From NCBI RefSeq assembly GCF_014839805.1, contig NC_051119.1, positions 7,867,245 through 7,931,244 of the forward strand: a stretch of 64,000 bases of DNA. The letters run 5' to 3'. The translations under genes were made by a program, and so were the position numbers. The notes beneath the pieces are model-generated. The model did not search any database. It had not been told where the DNA came from and worked only from the letters and a program-made list of their open reading frames with translations. The DNA is from Manduca sexta. Taxonomy: Eukaryota > Arthropoda > Insecta > Lepidoptera > Sphingidae. This document shows, one piece after another, positions 36,501-51,500 of the stretch (position 1 is the stretch's first letter; each line of letters begins with the position of its first letter).

Positions 36501-39500
36501 TCACTAGAGGATAATAAACTTCTATTGCATTATAAATTGCAAGTCAGGGTATTAAAAGTATGCACAGAGAATACCTCTTTTAAAATAAATCTCAGATTAG
36601 TCGTTTACACAGAAGATATGTGTGGAATGTGGGAAATATCATCAGCCACAGGATATCCACTGTTAAGCATAATCTGCTCTACTTTTGGAAATTGCAGTCA
36701 GGAACTTATTATACTTTACTTTAATTTGTTCGTCACCTGAATATGATATTTACATATTACTAGTTTTTGCTGCGGCTTCGCCCGCGAATATGAATCGTTA
36801 TATAATAACCAAATTACACAAAATCATTATAAATTGTAGCCTATGTTATTTTGATTATACATCAACAAATATTACTGTAAAGTTTCATCTAAATCCTTTC
36901 AGTAGTTTTTTCGTGAAAGAGGAATAGATACTTCCATACATCCATATATCCATCCTCACAAACTTTCGCATTTATAATATTAGTAGGATTTATACATATA
37001 TAGTATAACACTATAACAGTTACAGTACTAGAGATGTTATACAAAGTAGGTATTAATTAACTTTAACAATTGGTTTCGAAATACGTGTGGGTCACTTCTA
37101 TGAATTCCTTACTTAATACATGTTTGGAAAAACACTTGGACCTTCGATGGACGGTAATGTGTGGACTGTATCTACCACTCACTTGCACTCGCAATGCACT
37201 CGCAGCTCATTTCCCTGGGTACCCAGTACTGGTGAATGGCCATAGGAAGCTGGCTGCTGTTCAGGATTGCACCGTACTATCAATGGTCATCCTTCTTGGA
37301 TTTGAGCTAATTTTGAATATAAGACACAGCGCACCAAACTATGTTATGTTCGAGTGCGTTACTTCAATTGGATAGGAAGTGCGTAATGCACGTTTTAGAG
37401 GGCAGCAATTGTCGCTGCTTAAGGTGCGATCGGATCTTGTGGCAGATGCAAATCCATTCATATTAGGAATATCTTAATCGCAGAATTGTGCTGGAATATT
37501 GCATTTAATGAAAGTATGGAACAATATAATTAATTAGATTCCGATCAAAAACGTTTATACGCTAACAATTAAACACAAAATATAATTTTGAGTCTCTAAT
37601 GAGATTGTAGTCTTTGGTCCTTATAATATACACTATAGTCTACCATGATCACATCGAATTCTTCTAGTATACTTATCAGTTTCTATTGTTTCAGTTACTA
37701 CGTGATAGAGATGCCAGAAGACCGTCTAGAAGACCAGGAAAGACCATTCAGTGTGTACTGGAACGTCCCGACGATGCAATGCAAGTCAAAGAAGATACCA
37801 TTTCGAAACTTATATGAAAATTATGGCATTCTTCAAAATGCAAATGACAGTTTTCGAGGAGAGGAAATCTCGATCCTGTACGATCCTGGACTGTTCCCGG
37901 CGCTTCTGAAAAATGAGACCAGCGGGAAGTTTAAGTTTAGGAACGGAGGAGTCCCGCAGGAAGGGGATCTGGAACTCCATTTGGAGACATTTAAGAGCGT
38001 TTTGGAGCAGAGTATTCCAGATGCCAATTTCCGTGGTACGTATTCCTTGCATTGTATAACTAGAGTTTTTCGTATCCTGGGGTTAGGTACCACCGCCATG
38101 TCCATTTTGGACTTGGGTTTAAGGGGACTTAGGCTGTTTTAATAAATGAATCTCATCTTTGAGTAAGATCTGAAGTAGACATTTAATGTAAGTATAGAAC
38201 TATTTAATGAACATAGCTTAAGTTTTCATTTGAGAACCTGTTCCCATCTGGGTAAAAATTTTAATAAAAATTTGTCGTATACCACAACGATACGAGTTTT
38301 ATTTATTAAAGAACTTAAGATATCGTTGGGGATGTTGTCTGTCTCTGTTTATTAAATATTAGATAAACAGGTACCAACTAATAAAATACTTTTAGGTCAT
38401 ATTATATACTGATTTTATTAAATACCAGTCATCTTTGTTCATTATTAATTTTCTTGTGCCAAAATTTATTTTTTTATGTATGGATCTTTTATCTGAAATA
38501 AAGTTATTAATAAATAGCGAGGACCATAAGATGCTGACTTTAATTTGCCAGCGTCTCCGCTGATATCGATCTTCGGAGCGAAACTGACTTGCGTCTCTTA
38601 ATAAGGCCTTCAATATTAATCAAATTCAATATTAATAATAATCTCTCAGGGTGATGAATACTTTCAAATAAAGCGAAAAAGTCACCACCTTAGTTCTTTA
38701 TATTTTTATGTAATAATATTTACTTTATGTATTTATATATCTATACGTATATATATTTGAAATTTTTGAACATTTTAAATTTTCAACCTTTCTTTCATGC
38801 ACCTACCGTGATTATCTCTGCACCACCCTAAGGTTGGCTGGTAGAGCATGCCTATGGCATTAAGTCCGTGTATACATTTGTATATGGAGTTGTAAATAAA
38901 TAAATGTAAAATGTAAAACAATACAGTACTTTATGCTTAAAATGAATCACTGCCTCTGTGGCGTAGTTGTACTGGATGCGCGATACAGCAACGCTCTGTG
39001 GTTCTGGGTTCGAATCTCGGATCGGACAAAGTGATATTTGGGTTTTTCTTCTCAATATCAGTCTGAAATCTGGAATATGTGCTCGATATGGCGATAGGCT
39101 CGCCCACTATCACATCATGGGACGGAACACTTGGCGAAAAGTGGGTGCCCTGGTTGCGCCTCTGCATACCCCTTCGGAGATAAATGCGTGATGTGTGTTA
39201 AAATGAATCACAATTAAAGTATTACCAAACGTATTGGTATTTTCCTTGCAACGAGTTTCATGAATCATTCTTACGTAACGTGACCTACTAAAGGTCATAT
39301 CAGATTACTGATCATATGTTACGCGTAATTATTTACTACTGTAATAACAATACTGGGTCAATTCATTTTCGTAATTTTTAGAGTACGCTATAGAATAGTT
39401 ATTTTTTTTATACTTATAAAAGGTAGGTAAAAATTGTAAATTGCGTTCGCTTTAACGGTGAAGGAAAACATCGTGAGAAAATCTGCACATCTGAGAAGTT

Positions 39501-42500
39501 CTCTATAGAATTTCGAAGGTGTGTGAAGTCTACCAATCCGCACTAGGCCAGCGTGGTGGACTAAGGCCTAATCACTCTCAGTAGTAGAGGAGGCCCGTGC
39601 TCAGCAGTGGGCAAGTATATAATACAGGGCTGATATTATTATAATTTTTTTTACTGACTTTTCGGACATCTAACACCTCAGTCGGTCCCGTGACCATGAA
39701 GGCTGCATTCCTCGAAATGTCGGGAGAAAAATATAAAATAAAAAACCGCAATAAAATCTGAAAAATAGTTTTATTTCAATATTATATAGAAGTTAGAGTT
39801 ATGAGAGTTGAATGATCTACATCGAGTATTATTATTCTATATGTATATCATTGTTGTCGCATTAATACTTAAGTCGTACTGTAGCATCCAGTTGAATGAA
39901 AGGTACCTTTGTTAGTCTTTATATATTTTTAAATTATTTATGTTTAAAATCGTGCCAGTATTAATTTTACATTTTATAGGACACGGTTGTAAAGTTATTA
40001 CTGTATTTCGTAGTGAGTGTAAATTTTCGTATACTTTGTATAGTTAGACTAATTTAAATTAGCTTTGGCTAGAGTCTTTGTCAGCGCGAAAGAGTTTTTC
40101 TGGGATAAAAAGCTCTTCTCAGGGTCCTAAACTATAATTCTACCAAATTTCATTGAATTACGTTCTGTAATTTTTGAGTTTATCGCCTTCATACAGACAT
40201 ATGTGGAGGACTTTGTTTTGTAATATGAAAAATTGCGATATTAATTCGATGTTTGGCACATTTATAGACCATGTTCACGGATATAGGTTATTTTTTTTTT
40301 TATTTATTGTTTACACATAAATACAATAATTACTCAATAATAGCATCTATCAAACCCAAGAGGTTTATACTAGAGCTGATAAGAGTTTACAACAGTAACG
40401 ATACATAACTATAGGTACTTAGTATAAGTATATATAAGTATTTCCTGTGAGAGTTAAGAATGTTTAACTTACAGTTCCGACTTCGAAGTAATAGTTTTTG
40501 GTCGTGTAGTCATTGGTTATATTGAGAAACTGGAAAGTTGTTAAAGAAACTCTTAAGTTGATAAATAATATATATGGGGTAGGTGTATGTTTAGCAGTGG
40601 GCATCCTAAGGCTGACGATCAAGATTAACTGTTAGTTTGAAGTTGTGTTGAAAACTTTTAAATAGCAAATTAAGTGATCAATATAAAGATTTTCAAAATA
40701 ATACTACATAGTGCCTCGGTGGCGTAGTTATAATGTACACGTGGTTAGAGTACGGCCATTGCTTTGAGGATCCCGGGTTCGAATCCCGATGCGGGCTAAA
40801 AATAATTGTGACTGGGTCCATCTTAAAATTTACTTAATCGCAGCAGCCGGAAGTTGGCGGTGTGGCACCTCCTTACCATGGAAAGCACGTAAAGTCTTTA
40901 GTCCTGCATCTGATCTCTCTCCGGTCATGTCGGATTGCCGTCTCACCGGACTAAGCTAGTAAGGAAACAGAGAGTGCTCCTATGTATTGCGCACCCACTT
41001 GTGCACTATAATATCTCCTGCGTACCTGGCTGACCTCTGTTGAGACGAAATTTGCTGCTGTGACAGAAAATCATCTAGAAGGGATTCATTGTAAGCAACA
41101 CTATTTAATTAAAAGAATAAAATTCCACGTAAACAACGGAAAAAAACAAACTCAGACTGATAGGGAACAATAGTTAACCGCTTGATAATTGTTGAATTTG
41201 CGGGTTTATTTATATTCGTCACGCTTGTATCTCGTAAGGGGTAGACAGATGTTTTATTTTTTTTACTTTGAATGACGAGACGAGCTTGCCGTTCGGTTGA
41301 TGGTAAGCGGTTCGACCGTCCATAAATAGTAGAAACACCATCCAACACCTTGAAATAAAAAGTATTGTTTGTTATTCCACTGCGCTCGCCATCTTGAGAC
41401 ATGAGATGTGAAGTCGTATTATGTCTAGTAATTATACTGGCTACAATGTTTTTAAACCGGAATATAAGTGACTACACACTGCTGCTTGGTGGCAGAAATT
41501 GCGGTGGTACTTACCCAGGCGGACTCTCATATATGAGAGACCTACCACCAGTTCTAAAAGTTCTCTCAACTCGCTCAAAGTATTTTCATCACATTATATT
41601 ATAGATCTCTCGTATTACGCATAAATATGATCATGATTAATTTGTATACGTTTTTAAGATTGTAGATCCCGTACAAAACGATTATTTCAATTTATTGTTG
41701 AATTGACTACCTTAAGGTGCTTTCCTCGTCAAAATGGCGTACTAATCGTACTTTTAGAAGCAATTTTTATAATGAAAATGCCATTACAATTGTTGATTCC
41801 ATCTTGTGTCCGACGTTTGCAGCCTTTGTGATCACGGGGGAGACAGGGGAGTCCCCAAATATAAAAACCGCAATAAAATCCTAAAAATTAATATCTTGGT
41901 AGATTTTAATAAAAAAAAATATTCTTTTTTTTTGTTGGTAAATCTGCATATACCGGAATGGAACGCATTCTCAATGTCGATTTACCGAGGGAGGTACAGG
42001 TGAAATCAGTCTAAAATTAACATATACGGCAACATTGGATCATACAGCCTCACGACTATCCGCCTCTTGTAATAGTGAATCCCACCATAAACAAACAGTT
42101 GTATAAAAACTGTATCGACTGCCTTCCATCTCATTGATTAAAGCATCATACCGGAACAACGCCGCGTGGGCTGTTCACACATACAGCAATTAGAGCGTTG
42201 GCTCATTACAAGGTCATGCGGAATCTTTCATCCATTGTTTTGCTCGAAATGGTTGACCGTAGTTTTCAATGAAAGATCATAATCGCTCTTTTTGATGGCT
42301 CGTGATTAACCAATAAGAATTGACAACACTTCAAAATGTAAACTGTGCCTAAAACAAAAATAAGAAAGAGAAAAACAAAAAAAAAATGTTACTTTACTTC
42401 TTTTTTACTGCAATGCAAATGTCTACACCTTGAGCCGTATATGACGTCATTTGGTGCTTACTTAGTTTTACAATAACACAAAATTCAAAGTGAAAATCAT

Positions 42501-45500
42501 GAATGAAAATATGGGAATTTTGAGAAAAGAAAAAATATGAGTTTGATAATTTTAGATCTAGTTTCAAATAATATAAACATTTGAGTATGTTGAAAAAATG
42601 AAATGTTGCCAATCGAGTGTTTTTGACATGGCAACTGATGACTTATTTTGATTGGTTCATTCGCAGATCGGGACAAAGATTAAAATTGTAATCGTTTATT
42701 CCAAACGGCTGTAGGAGGGTATTTAAATTTTATAAATGGATTGTCTATATCGTAGTGATGGAATGGGATACTTATAAATTGATTATTTGGAATATTATAA
42801 ATGAGTAATTTATTTATGTTTGGCTGTTTAGCAATAGACTCAGCAACCGTTGAACAAAGCCGGTCATAGCGGACGTACGGGGCAACATAGTCGTGAAATA
42901 ACGACCAAGCCCCTTAAATAAAGATAAAAAAAAACAAAAAACCCGCTGAACGGATTTGGATGAAATTTTCTACGCACATAGACCATGCCCTGAATTAACA
43001 TTAGGCTAATCATTACATACATACGTTCGCCTTTTATCCCTTAAGGGGTAGGTAGAGGCGCAACTGGTGCACATAATTTCCACTGTTTGTATTCCGTCCC
43101 ATGATGTTATGGGGCGCTGCCAAGAAAATTCCAAACACCGGGGTGACATATAATAAAAAAAACTGAGCAGAAAAACCCAATATCACTGCCCGACCCGGGA
43201 ATCGAACCCAAGACCTAAGTACGTACACTGCTTGGTTTTTTTTACTATATAGTGTAAAAAAACATAGAAAAAAGTGCTGATTTTAAATATGTATGGAACT
43301 TAGTGTCGCAAAAAAATGTCTTACGTCAATTAGCTTTCAACCGTCGACATGTATCATACTATAAGTAGATAAAAAAATATATATCACCGAGCGTTGGAAC
43401 TCGGCCGTTAGTTTCAGAACTCCGACTTGTTGATTAGTTTCGGAACTATTGATAAAACTTTATTAATTTACTAGCCTATGCATACAAGTATAAACGCTGT
43501 TAAAGTTTTACTAGCTTGGCATGGCTTGCGCGGTACAACGCCGCTCTGAAATCCGAGGTTTGAATCCCAGGTCAGGAAAAGTGATATTTAGTTCACTGCT
43601 GTATCAGCCTGGAATTTGAACCGAAATGGCTATAGTCTCGCTTCCTATCAGATCATGGGACGAAACATACGTAGTGAAGAATAGGTTCTGTAATTTACTT
43701 TCTGCCTACTCATAAGAAGTGATGTGTGTTTGAAGGAAATTTATAGGAGAGGCCTATGTCCAGCAGTTGACTTTATATGGCTGCTGATGATACATATATA
43801 TTTACTAAACATACAAGCGATAATGAAAAAGATAAAATAAAGCAAATTAGTTAGTACATGGCTCAGTTAAGTTTCTACAATTAATTAACACAAAACAGGA
43901 AACTTATACAGAAGTGAAAGCCTGTAAGGTGCATTTTCCGAAAGCAGCATGTGTTTACATATTTTCACAAATTATCACACTTATTATATTAGCAGAATGT
44001 GAAAGTTTGTGAAACATATTTGGCTGTTATTTAGCGTTAAACCGCTAAATGGATTAGGACGAAATTTGGTACAGCGATAAAATATGTCCTGGATGGTCAC
44101 ATACTTTTTATGTTAGAAAATGTAAAAGTTCCAAACATTGCGAATATAATATATACTACTAGATATAATAACATTTAACATCTCATGTCTCAGGATGGCG
44201 AGCGCAGTGGAATACCAAACAATACTTTGTGATTCAAGGTGTTGGATTGTGTTTCTACTGTTTATGGGCGGTCGTATCGCTTACCATTAGGCGAACGGCA
44301 AGCTTATAAAAAAAACGTTTAGTAAAAATCACCATTACAAAGTGGCCATAAATATAGCAATTAATTAACCATGAAAACTTCTAAGCTAGATAGGAATGTA
44401 GTTATTCTAGCATCTTACTATCCTTGACCATATGCGGGTAAACTTGATCCACTATTTATTTATAAATGTTTAATAATGCTCGTGTTGGCATTTAGCAAGG
44501 TTGTGAGGTGAGACTGCTTGGTTTAGTGATTGTTTGAACTGATTGCGAAGTCCCGAGTTCTATTTCAGATCTGGAGACTTAGCTCCCTCTGGTCCATCAC
44601 TAGAATTCCTGTAAGCTCGGTTCAGCTGGTGGTAGGATATATTTTATATCCGCCCGGATAATGAACACAGTACACAAGATGTTAAAACCCGCCATAGTGG
44701 CCTACCTTAGTGTGTTGCTTACTGGGATCAGTCCGTGTATATCCGGTTTCAACAGGCCGCCATAATTGTATCGACTGCTAAGGGATAATCACCACTCGTC
44801 AGTCGACGTTTTATTGCACCCCACTCCATTAACCATCAGGTGCAGTGGGATCAATTTGCCGCGCGCGATCGTATAAAAAAAGACACGTGGTAGATCCATG
44901 GCTAAGAAATTATTAGCTTTTTAAAATAATAAAGCGTTCTTGCCACGCGAATTAAAACCTTACACACATGCAAATTGACAACATTTCATTTTTTCAACAT
45001 ACCCAAATGTTTATATTTTATGAAACTAGATCTAAAATTATGAGACCTATATTTTTTCTTTTTTCGAAATTCAGATATTTTCATTCATGATTTTCACTTT
45101 GAATTTTGTTTTATTCTAAAACGACGTAAGCACCAAATGACGTCAAATATACGGCTCAAAACGCAATGACCTTTGCTTTGCAGTAAAAAAGAAGTGAAGT
45201 GACAGATTTTTTGTTTCTTTCTCTCTCTTTGAAAGTAGTAACAGTTGTGACGTATCTATTGTAATATTGACATTTGACCTTGACAAATGACGGTGTCTTA
45301 GTTTTTTAAAATAAATAGTAAGGTGGATCGAGGAACTATTTCATTCAACCGTATATGTGACGTCATCAAGCATTTTTCGGTTTTTAATTTTTTTTCTTCG
45401 AAATTAAGTATTAAAAAAATATTAAAAATTCGTAATCGAACTCAGAGTGGAAAAATTAAGAAACGGTTTTTTTTTGTTTTAGGCATGTTTACATTTTGTA

Positions 45501-48500
45501 ATGTTGTCAATTGTGCTTCATAGCGAGGCGAAGGCCCTCGCGGCGCACGTAGCGAGCGCGCAGTAAACATGCCGATTGCAGCGGAACAAACCAGACTGAT
45601 TTTGACGGCAACTCAAACCTACAATAGAGTTTCGCAATTACTACAACCAGAGACTTTTCAATCATCTATAAACCCATTAACAACTGGTGTAATTAGATTT
45701 AATGTAAATATTTAATCATACACCATCTGAAATTCGTTAAATTGTGTTTATTATTAAATACAAACCAGATGGCACTAATGCATTGATATTGTTTAATGTC
45801 TACATTGTTTGGACAATGCATAAACAATTGTAAATGTATTGCAGTTGTTTTTGTTTGTAGGAAATGTTTATAGCACCTACAATAAATATTTATGCAAAAT
45901 TTTCATTTGGCTTTAATTAGTATAATGAGTGCTGGAAACCATAAGGTTCAATTCAGTTTAAACCTCCGCGCAAAGGGATTATTGCATTAGAGTCAAGAAT
46001 AGCGGACACATTTTAAACGATTTTACTTGATTTGATTATCAATATGTTTTAGTTTATTTATTTAAAATTAAATTCATAATTTAGAATTATTGTGAAACGT
46101 AATATCGATAGCTGATTTTTACTGTTTTGTGATAAGTCTTCGGTCGTGTTGGATTGCCAGACTCTGGACTTTGAGAGTGATGGAACAGAGAGTGCACCTG
46201 TGTATTGCGCAACACTTATGCACTATAATATCTCCTACGTGGCTGATATCCGTTAAGATTGGCCGCCTTGGCCAAAATTCGGCTAGGAGAGATTCATTCA
46301 CTGTTTTGCGTCGGGTTCTCAATACGACAATGGATAACGTCTGCGCAGCGTCTAATTGCTACGTCCTTTAAATTTTACGTTATATTCCGATTAAACTAAC
46401 ATTCAAACGGAAATTAAATTATGTGTTTATTTTTATATGAACATAAAATCTAACGATTTAAGAAAAGTCGTAGAAAAAACATTTTTATTTATATGTAGAT
46501 AAAATAATATACAAACTCAAACATAGGATAATTCTCTTTTGTTAGTTATATTACTATATAACACAACGATTATAAAAACTTTTTATCTTTAAATTTAAAT
46601 CATTCCAGGGGTCGGAATCATCGACTTTGAGTCTTGGCGTCCGATCTTCCGGCAGAACTTCGGAGTGTTGGTACCGTACAAGGACATATCAATTGAAATA
46701 GAGAAGAAGCTCCATTGGTGGTGGCCGAAGCAGTGGATACAGGCTGAAGTGAGTTGGACTTAACCGATAAGTACATATTAATAAAATGGTACAACAGCTC
46801 GCTTTACGAGAATCAATTCAAAGCAAATAAATTTATTTTGCACTAGCGACCAACCCCAGCTTCGCACGGGTGCAATGCTGACTATTTAATGGATGTTATT
46901 ATTATACATATAAACCTTCCTCTTGAATCACTCTATCTATTAAAAAAAAACGCATCAAAATCCGTTGCGTAGTTTTAAAGATTTAAGCACACATAAATCC
47001 CAACTAGGCTATTGCCGCTCGGAGCGGCGATAGCCTAGTTGGGTGTGGAACGGTCTGCCAAGACGAATGTCCGCAGGTTCAAATCCCAAGAGCACACACC
47101 TCTGACTTTTCTAAAAAATTATGTGCGTTTTCTTTGTGAATTTATCGTTCGCTTTAACGGTGAAGGAAAACATTGTGAGGAAACCTGCACATCCGAGAAG
47201 TTCTCTATAGGAATTTCGAAGGTGTGTGAAGTCTACCAACCCGCACTAGGCCAGCGTGGTGGACTAAGGCCTAATCCCTCTCAGTAGCAGAGGAGGCCCG
47301 TGCTCAGCAGTGGGCAAGTATATAATACAGGGCTGATATTATTAAGCACACATAGGGACAGAGAAAGCGACTTTGTTTTATAGTATGTAGTGATAAAACA
47401 GGTATAAATTATGATGTTAAATATCTTACATGTGCAACATGTTTCACCGTTTCAACGGTATGCAAACATTTTATATACGTACTTATAATTAGAGAACGTA
47501 GTTACGAAAATTACCTCTTATTAATAATAAAAAAAAAACTTTGTTTGTTTTTACAGTTGTTATTAGAAAACTATGCTGTTGTAGTTTTATAACCGTCTCC
47601 GATGATATACTTATTTATATTAGATAGATTATAAACTTAAAGGAACAGTAGGCATATATCTTCTCTTTTAGAGGTATTTATTGAAGTCGAAAGTTTTTAA
47701 ATTTTCACATGTTATTTATATTTTGTTGATATAACTTAAATGTTCACGGTATTCTCGACACGTTAATGAACATATTATTGACATGAAATTTTTAATTCGG
47801 TCAAGTTTTGGAATAATAATACTAGATGATGGTTCATGTTGTGTCGCGACTATTATGTTTGATTCCAGTGTTGGGATTATTATTTTTTTTATTTCGATTC
47901 GACAAATATAGACCTAACCTGGATATAGTTAGTGGTGGTAGGTCTCTCATATGTGCGAGTCCGCCTGGGTAGGTACCACTGCAATGTCTATTTCTGCCGC
48001 TAAGCAGCAACGTGTACTCACTGTTGTGTTCCGGTTCGAAGGACATAATGAGACATAACATCTCATGTCTCTGGATGGCGAGCGCAGTGGAATACCAAAC
48101 AATACTTTGTAAGTCGAGGTGTTGGATGGTGTTTCTACTGTTTATGGGCGGTCGTATCGTTTACCAACAAGCGCACGGTAAGCTCGTCTCGTCATTTAAA
48201 GCAATAAAAAAAAAAATAGTTTCATATTTTATAAATTTACGCATTCAAGAAGAAATGACGTAACAAATTCCAATTAAGGAATGCACTTAAGTACCCTCCA
48301 CAAATGACTAATTATAGTGATTTCTGCGTATTGCATGGACGGACGCATTTCATAATATATACTTACAAGCAGTAAGTTAATTTGTTCGCGCGTCGCATAA
48401 AAACGGCTGAACTGATTTAGATGCGGGTTTATTATGTAGGCGAAATTTTAGAGAGCATTTAAGTTAACAAACAAAAAATTATACAAGAAGTAATATCAGT

Positions 48501-51500
48501 ATATTTACATGGATAGACTCTGGTACAGTTAGTAGGTAATGAATTAAGTGAAACAGATTGCCAATTAACAATTATAAATTTGTAAGTAATCCTTAAGAAG
48601 AATTACCAAATTTTTTTTTCATAGCGGGGTTCCCAAAGTAATTTTTACTAGTTTGCTGCCTCATACAGAAATGAACATGTCCCCCTGCTCTTTAATGCAA
48701 GAAAGAGGAAGACAAGGAGATCACCAAGTATCCTAACTAATATGAAAGTGAGTTTGTTACGTCTCCTCGCTTTAACTACTCAAACCGATGATCATGAATT
48801 TTTGCACAACGTTGTCAGGGGTACAGAAAGACATATGGTATCTTTCATCCAGAAAAAGCACTGTTGCCGAGAAATAGAAATACTTTGACACTCGCTGAGC
48901 TTCAGCACTCGGTGTCATGAAATGCGTGCTACTGCTGATTCTGGTTTACAGAAGTTGTAGTGGTGGATGAGAGGCTAGGAAAGTGTCTGAAGATACAAAT
49001 AGATTGAAAAAATCTACATTAATGCCCCTCTTTTCGACTGTCACGCCTCCTTGTCGCTCTCTTTAAAAAACAATGTTCTAGAGGGTTCTATATTAAAGTT
49101 CGCAACCAAATTTAGGGTAAACACAGCAGGGACACATACAAAAATCAGTCAGTCATTGCCATTGAATTGACAGTAACGGGCCACATCTATACTATTATAT
49201 AAAGCTGAAGAGTTTGTTTGTTTGTTTGTTTGAACGCGCTAATCTCAGGAACTACCGGTCCAAACTGAAAAATTCTTTTTGCGTTGGATAGCCCTTTGTT
49301 CGTGGAGTGCTATAGGCTATATATCATCACGCTATACCCAATAGGAGCGGAGCAGTAATGGCTGATCTCAGGAACTACCGGTCCAAACTGAAAAATTATT
49401 TTTGCGTTGGATAGCCCTTTGTTAGTGGAGTGCTATAAGCTATATATCATCACGCTATACCTAATAGGAGCGGAGCAGTAATGGCTCATCTCAGGAACTA
49501 CCGATTCGAACTGAAAAATTCTTTTTGTGTTGAATAGCCCTTTGTTCGTGGAGTGCTCTAAGTTATATATCATCACGCTATGACCTCTAGGAGCGGCAGT
49601 AATGAAACATGTTGCAAAACGGGGACAATTTATTAGTTTTGAGAGCTTCCGTTGCGTGCACTGCGTAAACGGTTAAAGTTATGCAACAATGATGTATGAC
49701 GGGATTGTTCCTCTTAAAAGTTCTAAAAATATATTATAAAACAAAGTCCCCGCTGCATCTGTCTGCCTGAACGTGTTGAACTCAAAAACTACCCAACGTA
49801 TTAAGATAAAATTTGGTATGGAGACAGTTTGAGACCCCGGGAAGAACATAGGGTCCCGGGAAACTACTACTTTCATAACGGAAAACTTTAGCCTGAAAAA
49901 CTTTATAACGCGGGCGGAGCCGCGGGAAAAGCTAGTTTTATATAAATATATTCGTTGCGCAACCAGTGCCCTAAATACTTGCCCATCAAACGCTGCTGTG
50001 GGATCGCTTTTAATTGTTATATCTATAGTCTTAGGAAGACAGCAGCAGATTTTTTAAAGTCTTTCGCGACAAATTTAGCCATGGAACTTATAGAAGAAAA
50101 CAGATGAACACCAAAGAAAAATAGAAGTAAAAGAGAAAATTGACTCAATAACGAAACAGTTTTGAGGATTCGTAGTCAGTTTTTATCAAGCAATTAATTT
50201 CTTTTTTATATTTTCTTTTCTTTTTTCTTAGCTTGCCTTTCGCCTAATGGTAAGCAATACGGCCAATAAACAGTAAAAATACCACCAAAACCTTGAATTA
50301 TGAAGTATTGTTTGCTATTACACTGCGCTCGCCATCCTGAGACATGAGATGTTAACTCTTATTATGTCCAGTAGTTACACTGGCTACAATATACTTCAAA
50401 CCGGAACACAACGAGTGAGTACATATTGCTGCCTGGCGGCAAAAATAAACATTGCAGTGATACCTAACCAGGCGGACTCTCACATATGAAAGACCTACCA
50501 CTAGTGTAATGAGTAATGAAAAAAAACTCACATACTAACATTATATTAGTAGGGAATACTTAGAAAGTAAGATAGGATTCCTGTTACTCTCATCTCAGAT
50601 CTGTTGACAATTCTAAACAATCTTTAATTACATTGTAAACGTTTGAGCAGTCCCTTTATTGAGCGCGCTGTCCTAATTAAAAAGTGAGATAACATGCGTT
50701 TACTGTCCGTTATTGCAACATTTGTTGTACAAGAACTTTGTTACATACATATACATATCGGTTAAAAGGCTAACTGACATGCGACAATTTTTTCGAAAAA
50801 CTTTAACTAGTTTAAAATACGTAGAAAAACGTGCTGATTTTTAATATGTTTGAAACTTATATTTACGCGAATGTTAGACATTACAATTAAACTAATTTTC
50901 GGATTCTATCGCGGTTTTTTATATAAATTAGTTTTCTCCCGACGTTTTGAAGACTTTGCAGCGTTCATGGTCACGGGGGGTCACATGGAATCCGAAAAGT
51001 AGTTTAATTTTAATGTATGAAATTAGTCTCCCAAAAAATAACAATTAGACTTTCACCCGTAGATATACATATATTCGGTTTATATACTTTGCCTTTATTC
51101 TTTCAGTCTTACTTAAAAACTTGTTTCATCGTTAAGAGGTGATTAAGAATTGCTTAAATGGCTGTTAAAAACATTACCGTTTTCCTAGTTTAAGCCTTAT
51201 TAAGAGGCACGAGGGGTTTTGACTTACAGCTGATCGAGTTAATTTGCGTTTTAACTAAGCATAGCTTTGCGATTTTTTTATAAGTAAGACTGTTTATGTT
51301 TGGAAGACAGCGTATAGCCAACCCGACATGATCAAAGACTAAATGTATGAATTTATAGTAGTGATTAACGGGAATTAATATGAGACCGCCTCTAGGACGT
51401 TGTTGTAATTCGGTACGACTACAGTGCTGAGGTCTCGGGTTTGATCCTCGGGTCGGACAAAGTAATGTTGGGTTTTTGTACTCAGTACCAGTCTGTAGTC

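Noticed and set aside
37070..37375. 101-codon open frame ahead of hyaluronidase exon 2
   Set aside because: No domain, no splice support and inside intron 1; looks like chance openness.
39652..39790. Possible exon because of a long purine-rich run
   Set aside because: Matches family F repeats at 19575, 31635 and 50860.
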